Of a stretch of DNA of 64,000 nt, positions 35,755-45,702 are shown in pieces. Position 1 is the first letter of the stretch; every line of letters begins with the position of its first letter. Both the position numbers and the translations under genes were made by a program. Origin of the DNA: Mariniphaga sediminis. GTDB taxonomy: Bacteria; Bacteroidota; Bacteroidia; Bacteroidales; Prolixibacteraceae. The DNA lies in the NCBI RefSeq assembly GCF_003573545.1, contig NZ_QWET01000010.1:1-64000 (forward strand). The letters run 5' to 3'. The notes under the pieces are model-generated. The model was not told the origin of the DNA and made no database searches. It was given only the letters and a program-made list of their open reading frames with translations.

Positions 35755-37464
35755 TTACCATCCTTTGTTTTGTATTAATTTATCAGCCTTTAATATTTCT
35801 AACTGTGAAATAGGGCCAAAATTCATATGAGATTTATAATTCCTTTTTTCAACTTCAACAACATTATATGTTTCGTTGGTCAATAATACCCCATTTACCG
35901 TTTCATTTAAATCCATCCCCCAACGCCGGATGTCCCAAAACCTGAATCCTTCAAAGCACAGTTCGATCCTTCGCTCATTCTGAATCAAAGCTCTCATCAA
36001 TTCCTTACTTGTTGAACTTTCAATAATGAATTCGTCGGGTTGTGTAATTCCAGCCCGCTCTCTCAAAGCAGAAATAATTTCAGCAGGAGTAAATCCATAG
36101 CCATTGGGATCTGCCGTAGGTCCCCAGGCTTCATTTGCTGCTTCTGCATAATTTAAGAATATTTCAGTATATCGGAAGAATGGATAAAAATGTCTGGCAG
36201 TAGACATTACATTAGGATTTATATTTACACTTGGCTGTAATAATTTTTTAAGATAGTAACCTGTACGTGTAGAATAAACTGTTTGGTTGTTCCAGTCATC
36301 AGTTTCATCATTTATGTTTATTACTCTTCCGTCAAAATCGTTGCCATTATAAATAATATATCTTTTTAACCTGGGGTCCCTTCCAGCATAAGGCTGATTC
36401 GCATCATATCCACTCTCTTCTGCATTGATAGGATAGCCATTAACCATAGGGAATGCATCCACTAAATTCTGACTTGGATTGGTTTGCCCCTGGCCAAATA
36501 AGGTTGGTGGGAAATTTGCTACCTCACGGGAATTGATTTCGGAATAATCCCTTCGCCATAATATCTCACTATCATTTTCATTTTTCCAAAATTCAACGCC
36601 TGTTGGCGACATGCCGGAAACTCCTCCAATTTCGGATAATAATGCACCGGCATAAACAGCAGCTTTTTCCCAATATTCATTACCTGTATAAAAAGGCTGG
36701 CTGGCAACATGAAGTGAAACCCTGGATTTTAAAGCCTTTCCAAATTTGCCGTTCACACGATTTTTATTTTGTGAACCAAAAACAATCTGTTGTACTATAT
36801 CTTCTGAATCAGAATACTCATCAGGTAAATTTAATAATGCTTTCTCAATGTCAGAATAAATAGCTTGTACACATTCTTCATAACTATTCCGAGGCAAATT
36901 ATAATCGACATTAATGTCAACCTTATTCTCTAAAAGAACAAACCCTGTTGGGTTACCGTCTTCTGCAATACCTCCATGTCGTTTTAATAATTCAAAATTA
37001 TACCATGCCCGCAGAAGTAAAGCCTCAGCTTCAAACCTTTTTCTAAATGCTTCATTTCGTTCTTTCACCGGGCCATTAGCCTCATCCCATGCATATTGGG
37101 CACTTGGATTAATTTCCAGGAAATAATTTAAATAATAAATATTTGTATATGCCAGGTTCCATATGGACATGGGATCATAGCGTGAAGACCACTCACCAGT
37201 TCCCATTCTTCTATAATTATTGCCTTCAACATTAGTTACTGCATCATCTGTTGAAGCTTCGTCAAAAGAGTAACCATTGGGCAAATCACGATACGCCCGA
37301 ATCAATAAACCTTCTGCAAATCCTGAATCATAGTAAAGCCTTTCCGCTGAAGAATGATTGTCATCAAACGGTTGAAGAAAATCCATTTCGCAAGAAGACA
37401 CTATGAATCCTAATGTGATTAATATTATTAAAAAAGATTTTTTTGTAAGCATAATCCCGTTCAT
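35755..37464 (-). CDS. SusD/RagB-family glycan-binding lipoprotein (second pair)
   Basis: A 569-residue outer-membrane lipoprotein (FIVSSCEMD, Cys25 from the first ATG; a second ATG lies 12 bp downstream). Typical SusD features are an early SSAERLYYDSGFAEGLLIRAY helix, FEAEALLLRAWYNFELLKRHGGI, and the C-terminal NERRIELCFEGFRFWDIRRWG. It sits on the extracellular face of its TonB-linked partner and delivers oligosaccharides. Its start lies 4 bp after the end of SusC2, the usual tight pairing. Confidence 0.93.
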   Translation of the reverse strand: MNGIMLTKKSFLIILITLGFIVSSCEMDFLQPFDDNHSSAERLYYDSGFAEGLLIRAYRDLPNGYSFDEASTDDAVTNVEGNNYRRMGTGEWSSRYDPMSIWNLAYTNIYYLNYFLEINPSAQYAWDEANGPVKERNEAFRKRFEAEALLLRAWYNFELLKRHGGIAEDGNPTGFVLLENKVDINVDYNLPRNSYEECVQAIYSDIEKALLNLPDEYSDSEDIVQQIVFGSQNKNRVNGKFGKALKSRVSLHVASQPFYTGNEYWEKAAVYAGALLSEIGGVSGMSPTGVEFWKNENDSEILWRRDYSEINSREVANFPPTLFGQGQTNPSQNLVDAFPMVNGYPINAEESGYDANQPYAGRDPRLKRYIIYNGNDFDGRVININDETDDWNNQTVYSTRTGYYLKKLLQPSVNINPNVMSTARHFYPFFRYTEIFLNYAEAANEAWGPTADPNGYGFTPAEIISALRERAGITQPDEFIIESSTSKELMRALIQNERRIELCFEGFRFWDIRRWGMDLNETVNGVLLTNETYNVVEVEKRNYKSHMNFGPISQLEILKADKLIQNKGW

Positions 37465-37468
37465 TTAA

Positions 37469-40264
37469 TTAGAAATTAACTTTTAATCCTAAAGCGTAAA
37501 ATTTATATTGAGGCTCACTGCCAACATTTAGTTGGATCTTATCTTTATTCTTTGCGAAAGCCATTACGTTACTGGCTCTGGCATAAACTTGCATATTCTG
37601 GATAAAGAATTTTGAAAATAATTGCTTCGGAAAATTATAATTTAGCTGTATCCTATCAATTGATATCAAGGAATTATCATATATCCAATATGAAGAATTT
37701 CTAAAGTTGTTACTATTGTATTCCGAACTCAAACGTGGATAAGTAGCTGTTTTACTTGTTTGTTCTGTCCACCTGTTTTTTACAATTTCAGAATATTTAC
37801 GGTCGCCATATACCCAATAATAAGCACTATTCGCCATACGATAAGAACCGTCTCTAAATGTCGAGTGTACATACAATGAAAAGTTTTTATAGTTTAAAAG
37901 AAGCGAAGCCCCTCCTATAAATGTGGAACTTGCATTCTCAAGCATAACTATATCATTATCATTCACTACTCCATCTTTATTTTGATCCTTGTATTTTATG
38001 TCTCCTGGTTGTACTTCTCCAAACTCCTGTATAGCATGATTTTGTATATCAGATTCGTCCTCAAATAAACCAATTGCCTCAAGTCCCCAATTGGCATTTA
38101 TAGGATTACCAACCCGGTAAAGGTATTCTTCAGGCCAGTATTCATCTCTTTTGGTTATTTCTGTTTGATAAATAGTCATTGAGGTTCCCAGCTCATAACT
38201 AAAGTCAGTAAAGTTTTTTCTCCAGGTTACCCCCAACTCAATCCCGGAAAATTTATTTTCTGCATAATTTATAAGAGGATTAATCCCCCCCAGATAATTG
38301 GGGTATCTATTGTTTGAACTGGTTACCCTATCTGACCTAAGCTCATGAAAGGCAGAAAACTCTAAAAAGACTTCTTTATTAAACAGTAAAGATTCAAATC
38401 CCACATTGTATTCTTTCCTCTTTTCATAAAACAAGTTAGGGTTTCCTGCATTGCTAACTACCGTACTTTGATTACTCCTTCCTGAATCATACCAGCTATA
38501 CCCCCACTGCTGTTCAAATATATCCTCATACCGATAATAGTCGGTTATGGTTACGTCGGTATTCATGATACCTCCCGAAAGCCTCAGCTTTAAAAAGTTT
38601 ATAAATGTTTTATTAAAAAAATCTTCTTCACTTATAACCCATGCCAACCCTACTGAAGGAGAGAAACCCAGCCTATTTTCAGGGGCAAGTTTATTTGAAT
38701 ACGAAATTGCAGAACTAAAGTCAACTATATACTTATTTTTATATACATAGTTGAATCGATTGCCCAGGTGTGCGTGTTTACTAGTATAAAATCCACTCGT
38801 TTCATTAAAAGTATCATAATATGCTAATAAGGAGAGAGATAATGCATGATCATTCCGAAATACCTTTTGGTAATCAAGCAAACCGGAAAAACTAAATTTT
38901 CTATTCAGGTAAGAGTTTCTTATTTCTTGTGATCCGGAAAAGAAATCTTCTCCGATTTTAGTAAGTGACATTTGATTGTCATCATTCCACGAAGGCTGGA
39001 ATACTGCATACGTGTTTGTTTGAGATGCTGTAAACCGATTGTAAAAATCAAAACTAACATTCAAGTTTAGGCTTAGTCCTTCAGTAATGGAACTCATGTC
39101 AATTTTATAACCATTATTAAACTGGACTACAATACCATAATTATTATTATAGCCTCCCAGGTTTAAATATCCATATGGATTATTTCTATAAATTGAAGTA
39201 CCGCCAACTAAATATTTACCCTCTACAAAAGTTCCGGAACTCAATAATGCTTTATCGGCCACTAGGGAAGAATCAATTAATGGAGCATAAGCATTGGGTC
39301 TTATTGTGGAAGCATCACTAAAAAAATTCCCATTAACTCTGTTATCAAAATCAAATACACCTACTACATCTACATAAGCACGTATTTTGTCAATAATCTT
39401 AAAATCAATATTCGAGCGCAGGTTTATTTTATTATAACTTTCATCTCTCCCTTTATTCATCAAAGTACCTGTATGATACCAACCCAGATTCAAATAATAC
39501 TGTGCATCTCGATTCCCTCCTGAAAATTCTGAAATAAATCTTGATGTCGGTTTAAACTCTTTCAGAAATTCTGAACCATAATAATTCATATCAGGAAACC
39601 TAACACGATCTGTTCCTGCCCGGGTTGAGCCAATAACGTCTTCAGAATACAAAGGGTTGAGACCATTATTTACCCTGGCTTCATTAAAAAGCTCCATATA
39701 ATCAGCTGACCCCAGATAAGTTGGATAACTTATAGGATCATTTATTCCCGCTTCAAAAAATCCGGATATTCTTTTTTCATTTGGTTTTCCCCTTTTTGTC
39801 TTAATCAAAATAACGCCCTTATCAGCCCTGGTTCCATAAAGCAATGAGGAGTTCACATCTTTTAGGATGGTAATTTGCTCTATTTCTTGTATATTAACTG
39901 AACTAAGTTCGCGAGGAATTCCATCAATAACTACCAACGCACCACCTAATCCACGAATATTTGTGTTTCCGATAAGGCCCGGGACTTTCCCATTAATCAA
40001 CTCATATCCATTTGAAACATTATCAAACAATAAAGTATTATTTGGATAGATTACACTGATATCATTTGCTGCATTAATTTTGGATACAACACCATAAGGT
40101 ATATGGACTATACTATCCAGATTATAATTGAGTGTGATTGAATCTTTAGTAGTAATATCGCCATTAATCTCCTTTGTACCAGTGTTAATACCTAAAAGTG
40201 TTTTCGATATTATCAAACATAGCAAAGACAATGAAAGAAGATATTTTTTATACATATGTTTCAT
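37469..40264 (-). CDS. Short SusC/RagA-type TonB-linked outer-membrane transporter
   Basis: A 931-residue outer-membrane importer. After the signal peptide (LLSLSLLCLIISKTLLG) there is no carboxypeptidase-regulatory domain. A degenerate plug follows at about residues 80-160, with NTNIRGLGGALVVIDGIPREL, IEQITILKDVNSSLLYG and GVILIKTKRG. The rest is the 22-strand barrel, ending in ...YKFYALGLKVNF with terminal Phe. It is shorter than SusC1 (1172 residues) and has lost both the STN and CTD domains, so it probably does not signal to FecR. It forms the second SusCD pair with the next gene. Confidence 0.9.
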   Translation of the reverse strand: MKHMYKKYLLSLSLLCLIISKTLLGINTGTKEINGDITTKDSITLNYNLDSIVHIPYGVVSKINAANDISVIYPNNTLLFDNVSNGYELINGKVPGLIGNTNIRGLGGALVVIDGIPRELSSVNIQEIEQITILKDVNSSLLYGTRADKGVILIKTKRGKPNEKRISGFFEAGINDPISYPTYLGSADYMELFNEARVNNGLNPLYSEDVIGSTRAGTDRVRFPDMNYYGSEFLKEFKPTSRFISEFSGGNRDAQYYLNLGWYHTGTLMNKGRDESYNKINLRSNIDFKIIDKIRAYVDVVGVFDFDNRVNGNFFSDASTIRPNAYAPLIDSSLVADKALLSSGTFVEGKYLVGGTSIYRNNPYGYLNLGGYNNNYGIVVQFNNGYKIDMSSITEGLSLNLNVSFDFYNRFTASQTNTYAVFQPSWNDDNQMSLTKIGEDFFSGSQEIRNSYLNRKFSFSGLLDYQKVFRNDHALSLSLLAYYDTFNETSGFYTSKHAHLGNRFNYVYKNKYIVDFSSAISYSNKLAPENRLGFSPSVGLAWVISEEDFFNKTFINFLKLRLSGGIMNTDVTITDYYRYEDIFEQQWGYSWYDSGRSNQSTVVSNAGNPNLFYEKRKEYNVGFESLLFNKEVFLEFSAFHELRSDRVTSSNNRYPNYLGGINPLINYAENKFSGIELGVTWRKNFTDFSYELGTSMTIYQTEITKRDEYWPEEYLYRVGNPINANWGLEAIGLFEDESDIQNHAIQEFGEVQPGDIKYKDQNKDGVVNDNDIVMLENASSTFIGGASLLLNYKNFSLYVHSTFRDGSYRMANSAYYWVYGDRKYSEIVKNRWTEQTSKTATYPRLSSEYNSNNFRNSSYWIYDNSLISIDRIQLNYNFPKQLFSKFFIQNMQVYARASNVMAFAKNKDKIQLNVGSEPQYKFYALGLKVNF

Positions 40265-40288
40265 ATTTAAAAAGATTAATTATTTCAA

Positions 40289-42067
40289 TTACCATCCCGG
40301 ATTCTGCTTCCATTCGGGGTACAAATTAACTTGCGATACGGGAAATGGTAACCAATAATGCTTTTCGCTAAACAATATTGTTTCAACAACAACTTCTTCA
40401 AAATAGGTATGTTCCTTATCAAAATTTAAGCCTGTCAATTTCCTGTATTCAGGCTGGTGAGCAACATGCCACCTTCTCAAGTCATACCATCTTTTGGATT
40501 CATAGGCTAACTCAACGGCTCGTTCATTCCTGATTCTCTCACGAAACACTTCCTTATCCTGTAAAAATTTTTGATGGACTCCCGGCATTAATGCCCGGTT
40601 GCGAACCATATTGACTGCTTCAACAGCTGTGAAATTTGCGCCAGGATAGCTCCCGTTGGGACCATAGGCTTCATTTGCACATTCAGCATATATTAAATAA
40701 ATCTCTGCTAATCTTAATTTTGGTATCTCAAAAAAGTAATTATTCCAACCCCGATCGAATCTATTAATCGTCTCATCCCAGTATTTTCTATATCCGTAAC
40801 CAGTCCTGCTCGAAGACGAAGTCCGTTCTCTCCCTCCAACATAAAATTGCACAAAAGCCCTGTCATCAGCCAGACTTTTGATAATTCTGTCACCATCCAC
40901 CAAAATATTATAGGCAAACCTTGGATCACGATTCTCTTTATTAAATGGATCATTAGGGTTGTAACCAGATTCAGGGTCCTCGACGGGAAGTCCATTTGCC
41001 ATCTCAAAACGCTTCACATAATTATGAGAAGGAGCACTATACCAATTATCTGTACCGACATGGCCAAACGTAAAGGATGAAGAAAAGTAACGTGTATTTC
41101 CTCTATTTGGCGCTTTAAAAATAATCTCTTTGCTCCTGGGAATCGAGTTATCCTTGGTAAAAAACATCTGAGAATATGTTTCCCATGGTTCTAATTGATA
41201 AACCCCTTGATCAGCCAACTGAATAATTTGCCAGGCAGCTTCTGCAGCGCGTTCGCAATATTGTGAATTATAATTATAATTGCCCGTTGCAACTCCATTA
41301 AATAAAGGGGACGCAGCATACATCAAACATTCCGCTTTTACAGCCAATGCCATTCCTCTTGTCGCTCTTCCTGCATTAAACCCTTTTGTAAGTTCTCCGG
41401 TATCAATATTGTCCCAGTCCAATGGAAGTAATTCCTCTGCCCGTTCCAAATCTGACACAACCTTTTCTACCGTTTCATGAAGCCCCAATTGTGCAATTCT
41501 CATATCATCATCAGCATTAAAAACGGTATCAACATACGGAACAGCTCCCCATGCTTTCATCATTTCCCAATGAAAATAGCCCCTAAAAAAATAGGCTTGC
41601 CCTTCGATTAATCTTCTTTGCTCATCGGTAGCGTCAACGAGCATCGGTAAATTTTTCAGAGATATATTAGCTGCCCGAATGCCATACCAACTGTTTTGCC
41701 AGATACCATGCCTGCGTACTAAATTTCTATACCAGGGCTGGTTATCCCTTTGGGCATCGGTATTGTAATATGGCGACATCCCGCTGCCCATAACATAGAA
41801 ATAATCGCCTTCAATAAACCCGGCTTTTCGGGTTGGAATAATATCATCGCCCCAGTTAAATTCCCCAAAACGATGCCTCAGGTGAACCCACTCTACAACA
41901 TCATCATACAAGGTTTCCACATATCCCTGGAAGGTATTAAAACTTGAAAAGACATCTTTTTCAGTGATATCAGCTTCTATTGTTTTATCCAGATACTCAG
42001 TACAGGAAGTAATTGTCAAAATGATTATCGTAAACAACAACCATATAGACTTTAAATATTTTTTCAT
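40289..42067 (-). CDS. SusD/RagB-family glycan-binding lipoprotein (first pair)
   Basis: A 592-residue outer-membrane lipoprotein with lipobox TITSC (Cys22). SusD marks include the FNTFQGYVETLYDDVVEW N-terminal helix, QAYFFRGYFHWEMMKAWG, LAEIYLIYAECANEAYG and RNERAVELAYESKRWYDLRRW. It forms the lid of SusC1, whose gene ends 17 bp before it. It binds the same glycan that the sigma/FecR pair senses through SusC1. Confidence 0.93.
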   Translation of the reverse strand: MKKYLKSIWLLFTIIILTITSCTEYLDKTIEADITEKDVFSSFNTFQGYVETLYDDVVEWVHLRHRFGEFNWGDDIIPTRKAGFIEGDYFYVMGSGMSPYYNTDAQRDNQPWYRNLVRRHGIWQNSWYGIRAANISLKNLPMLVDATDEQRRLIEGQAYFFRGYFHWEMMKAWGAVPYVDTVFNADDDMRIAQLGLHETVEKVVSDLERAEELLPLDWDNIDTGELTKGFNAGRATRGMALAVKAECLMYAASPLFNGVATGNYNYNSQYCERAAEAAWQIIQLADQGVYQLEPWETYSQMFFTKDNSIPRSKEIIFKAPNRGNTRYFSSSFTFGHVGTDNWYSAPSHNYVKRFEMANGLPVEDPESGYNPNDPFNKENRDPRFAYNILVDGDRIIKSLADDRAFVQFYVGGRERTSSSSRTGYGYRKYWDETINRFDRGWNNYFFEIPKLRLAEIYLIYAECANEAYGPNGSYPGANFTAVEAVNMVRNRALMPGVHQKFLQDKEVFRERIRNERAVELAYESKRWYDLRRWHVAHQPEYRKLTGLNFDKEHTYFEEVVVETILFSEKHYWLPFPVSQVNLYPEWKQNPGW

Positions 42068-42084
42068 AATCTTATTTTTAGTAT

Positions 42085-45000
42085 TTATATTGATAGTTTT
42101 ATGCCCAAATTAATCTGCCGGTAGATAGGATAGGCATTCTGTATATCAAAATTTCCTGTTTCTCTATCCATGGGCATTTTAGACCAGAACAACAAATTGT
42201 TACCACTTATGGTCAACTGCACATTTGATATTCCAATATTTCTTATCCACCTTCCATCTAGTCTATATGCAATTTCAGCAGTTTTTAATCGGAGATAGGA
42301 TGCATCATAAAGACCAAACTGACCATTGGGAGAAGTTGTAGTTAACCTTGGTGCTTTATAGGTAGCGCCTACAGTATTCTGGGGTGTCCAATAATCGTTA
42401 AGTACGGAAGAAACAGGAGTATATAACGTCTGCCCGGGAGTAACATAAGGGGAGTACAATGTAACATTTGTTACAGCAGTAAATTGGACCATCCAGCTCA
42501 ATTTTTTATAATTTCCTCCTAAATTTGCTGTATAAGTGTATTCCGGACGCGATGGAAAGCCATATGGTACTGCATCATAAGAATCTATAATACCATCTGA
42601 ATTAAAATCAACGATGTCCCAATCACCAGGCAATCGATATTGTTGATTCGTTGCAGTTCGTGCACTCGCATATATATCATCCCAGTTATTAAGGGCTCCA
42701 CTGGAAAGCTGAGTCTTTGTTTGCCCTATTTGAAACCCTTCATTCTTCAAATAATCATCAAGTAAAATAGGATCCTCCATTGCTATTACAACATCCCTGG
42801 CTCTTGTGATAAAAAATGATGCGTTATATCCCCATCCATCATGATTATAATTTCTGGCCCCTAATACTATTTCAAATCCCTTTGATTGTGTTTTACCCAA
42901 GTTGGCAGGAACAGGAGAGGCTCCAAAAGTAGCAGGAACATTTCTTTTATTTGCAGTCATAAAAATGTCCTCTCTATCATCCTGAAATACATCTATATCC
43001 AAAGAAAATTTTTGTAAAAACAAAAGTTCTATACCCAAATTCTTTTTGGTAGCTGTTTCCCATCTCAAATTTTCATTGGGAATTGTTCCCTCGTAATAGG
43101 TATTGTATGGACTATACGGATAAGCTCCGGTCTCTGGCGAATAAAAAGCTCTTGTGCTTCTTCCCGGGTTTATCCAGCTTCCAATATATCCCCAGCGGGG
43201 TATGCCACGATCACTTCCTACTTTACCAACCGAAACCCTGAGTTTTAACTTATCCAGCCATGAATATTTCTCCATAAATTTTTCACTGGAAACCATCCAT
43301 CCAACAGCTGCCGATGGGAAAAAGCCAAACCGATACTCAGGTGAAAACTTTTCAGAGCCATTATATGCCCCATTAAATTCTACTAAATATTTGCTGTCGT
43401 AATTATAGGCAACACGCCCTACCCAATCTTCTCTGTAATTAGTAAAAGACGAGCCTCTTGTATCTTCTCTCCGGTTAAAAAGTGCAAGACCCGAGAAGGA
43501 ATGTTTTCCGAAAATCTTATCATAATTTAATCCTGCCTGATAGAACAGTGAACGTTGTAAAGTACTATTCTCCACATACTCACCATAGAGCCTCCAGGGA
43601 ATAGAAATAATATCAAATTCATTTACTTCTCCCAGCCCGGTAGGATTAAAAATAAAAATGTTATCTAAACTGTCTTGTCTTGTAGTAGCATTAATAATTT
43701 CAGGGTTTTGATATTCATAAATTGCCTGTCCCTGGTTGTTTCCATCTACAATATTTGGTCCGCTTGATACAACATAGTTATCCCAGGCAACATTCATATT
43801 GAACTTCAGCCCTTCGGCAATAAAATTAAGTTCTTGTTCTAATTTCAAATCGATACCTACATGTCTTCTGTTATAATACCGGACCCCTCCTTCTTGCATA
43901 ATGGCCACCGGATTGTTCATATTAACATTTCCTATATATTTTCCATATCTGCCACTTGGATACTTGACAGGAAATGCATCGGGAGGTAATTCAAATAATC
44001 CCCTGTAAAGATGTCCCCATGGACCTCCGCCAGTATTTGGATCACTCACACCACCAAAATCAGCATTTATAGATTTTTGGTTCCCCAAATAGCCATTAAC
44101 ATTTGCTGAAAATATTGTTGTTTTGGTTAAATTAAAATCCAGGTTTGCCCTAAAATTAAGTCTGTCATAACTGAAGCCAGGATCATAATCCTTTGCTTCG
44201 TTATAATGTGTGTTCAGTATATCACCATCATGCATATAGCCTAATGAAGCAAAATAATTTACAAAATCAGTTCCTCCAGCTACATCTACATTAAAACGAT
44301 GACTCTTTGCAAAGTCCTTGGTCAGCTCATCTACCCAATCGACATCCGGGTATAAATAATTATAGGGTGATTCCTGAGGTTGTTTGGAATAATTCAAAAC
44401 TTCAACCGGAGTATAATATTGCCAACCTGCGTCCCGGGCTGAAAGTTCATTCTCAATGGCAACATTCTTCCAACTCTTTGCATCATAAGAATTTAACAAC
44501 TCAGGCAATCTTGAAATCATTTTATAAGATACGTTAGCTGAAATGTTAAACTTCGGTTTACCTAAACTACCTCTTCGGGTTGTAATCAAGATCACCCCAT
44601 TGGCTCCTTTAACGCCAAAAACTGCTGTAGAAGAGGCGTCCTTAAGGATAGAAATACTTTCAATCTCTTCTACATTAATATCATTCATTTTTCTTTCAAT
44701 TCCATCAACTAAAATCAAGGGACTAGCAGAGTTCCAGGTTGACTGGCCGCGTATAAAAATTTCAGGATCAGCTCTCCCTGGTTCCCCTGTTTGTTCCATA
44801 ACAGTTAACCCCGGAAGTTGGCCTGATAAGGCACTTGAAAGATTAGGAAGTCCGGTTCTACGATCAAGATCCTCATTTGTAACAGAAGAAATAGACCCTA
44901 CAACACTTTCTTTCTTTTGGATCCCATACCCCACAGCGACCACCTCTTCCAATCCAATAGTTGCTTCTTCCAACACAATTGAAAAAGTTGTTCTTTCTCC

Positions 45001-45603
45001 AATAGGAACCTCTTGCATTTCCATTCCCACAAATGAAAATTGCAAGATTTCTGCTTCAAGAGGAATATGAAATGAGAATTCTCCATCCACATTGGTAACT
45101 GTACCCTGTGTTGTTCCTTTTACGACTATTGTTACACCAGGCAAAGGCTGGCCGCCTGTGTCGGTTACCTTTCCGGTAATTTCTTTTTGTTGAGGTTGTT
45201 GTTCCAAAATCACTACTGGTCTGGATTTTAACCTGATATCTTTCCGAATTATAATGGTTTTGTGCACTATCTCGAAAGTCAGGTCGGTTTCATTAAGCAC
45301 CGAAAGAAGAATCTCTTCCACTGTGACATCTTCCAGATCGACATCAATGTTTTTAACTCCTTTTATATCTTCAGAGTTATAAAAAAAGCTGAACTCAGTT
45401 TGTTTTTTGATATTCCAAATAACACTTTCCAGAGAGACATTTTTCAATCTCAAATTCAGCTTGGTAGCCTGGGAATAGCTTTTCATGTTGCCGGCAGTTA
45501 CCTGTAGTGCGGAGGCCAACACAAAAATCCATACCATTTTCATCATAATGATGCATTTTAACACTTTCCCACGTGGAAAGTAATCATTCATAAATTTTTT
45601 CAT
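42085..45603 (-). CDS. SusC/RagA-type TonB-linked transporter with STN signalling domain
   Basis: A 1172-residue outer-membrane importer. After the signal (VWIFVLASALQVTAG) come an STN domain at about residues 45-125 (LNLRLKNVSLESVIWNIKKQ, FEIVHKTIIIRKD), a CarboxypepD_reg-like domain (ITGKVTDTGGQPLPGVTIVV), and a plug (LEEVVAVGYGIQKKESVVG, PLILVDGIERKMNDI). The barrel ends in a hydrophobic strand. An STN domain marks transporters that signal to a FecR anti-sigma factor, and fecR lies just upstream, 99 bp away. An intrinsic terminator-like hairpin in that gap suggests SusC1 has its own, sigma-dependent promoter. Confidence 0.94.
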   Translation of the reverse strand: MKKFMNDYFPRGKVLKCIIMMKMVWIFVLASALQVTAGNMKSYSQATKLNLRLKNVSLESVIWNIKKQTEFSFFYNSEDIKGVKNIDVDLEDVTVEEILLSVLNETDLTFEIVHKTIIIRKDIRLKSRPVVILEQQPQQKEITGKVTDTGGQPLPGVTIVVKGTTQGTVTNVDGEFSFHIPLEAEILQFSFVGMEMQEVPIGERTTFSIVLEEATIGLEEVVAVGYGIQKKESVVGSISSVTNEDLDRRTGLPNLSSALSGQLPGLTVMEQTGEPGRADPEIFIRGQSTWNSASPLILVDGIERKMNDINVEEIESISILKDASSTAVFGVKGANGVILITTRRGSLGKPKFNISANVSYKMISRLPELLNSYDAKSWKNVAIENELSARDAGWQYYTPVEVLNYSKQPQESPYNYLYPDVDWVDELTKDFAKSHRFNVDVAGGTDFVNYFASLGYMHDGDILNTHYNEAKDYDPGFSYDRLNFRANLDFNLTKTTIFSANVNGYLGNQKSINADFGGVSDPNTGGGPWGHLYRGLFELPPDAFPVKYPSGRYGKYIGNVNMNNPVAIMQEGGVRYYNRRHVGIDLKLEQELNFIAEGLKFNMNVAWDNYVVSSGPNIVDGNNQGQAIYEYQNPEIINATTRQDSLDNIFIFNPTGLGEVNEFDIISIPWRLYGEYVENSTLQRSLFYQAGLNYDKIFGKHSFSGLALFNRREDTRGSSFTNYREDWVGRVAYNYDSKYLVEFNGAYNGSEKFSPEYRFGFFPSAAVGWMVSSEKFMEKYSWLDKLKLRVSVGKVGSDRGIPRWGYIGSWINPGRSTRAFYSPETGAYPYSPYNTYYEGTIPNENLRWETATKKNLGIELLFLQKFSLDIDVFQDDREDIFMTANKRNVPATFGASPVPANLGKTQSKGFEIVLGARNYNHDGWGYNASFFITRARDVVIAMEDPILLDDYLKNEGFQIGQTKTQLSSGALNNWDDIYASARTATNQQYRLPGDWDIVDFNSDGIIDSYDAVPYGFPSRPEYTYTANLGGNYKKLSWMVQFTAVTNVTLYSPYVTPGQTLYTPVSSVLNDYWTPQNTVGATYKAPRLTTTSPNGQFGLYDASYLRLKTAEIAYRLDGRWIRNIGISNVQLTISGNNLLFWSKMPMDRETGNFDIQNAYPIYRQINLGIKLSI

Positions 45604-45628
45604 ACTTTTGAACTGTTAGTTTTATACT

Positions 45629-45647
45629 AAAAACTGCCTTAGGCAGT
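45629..45647 (-). terminator. Terminator/attenuator between fecR and susC1
   Basis: On the minus strand ACTGCC and GGCAGT form a 6-bp stem with a 3-nt loop, followed by five T residues. It lies after the fecR stop (45703) and 26 bp before the SusC1 ATG. A second, imperfect stem (45658-45664 with 45680-45686) lies immediately upstream and could act together with it. Confidence 0.65.
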
Positions 45648-45702
45648 AGCTATTACAGGCAGGTAGTATCGCGAGTACCACCTGCCTTCTTTTTATTCCA
45701 TT

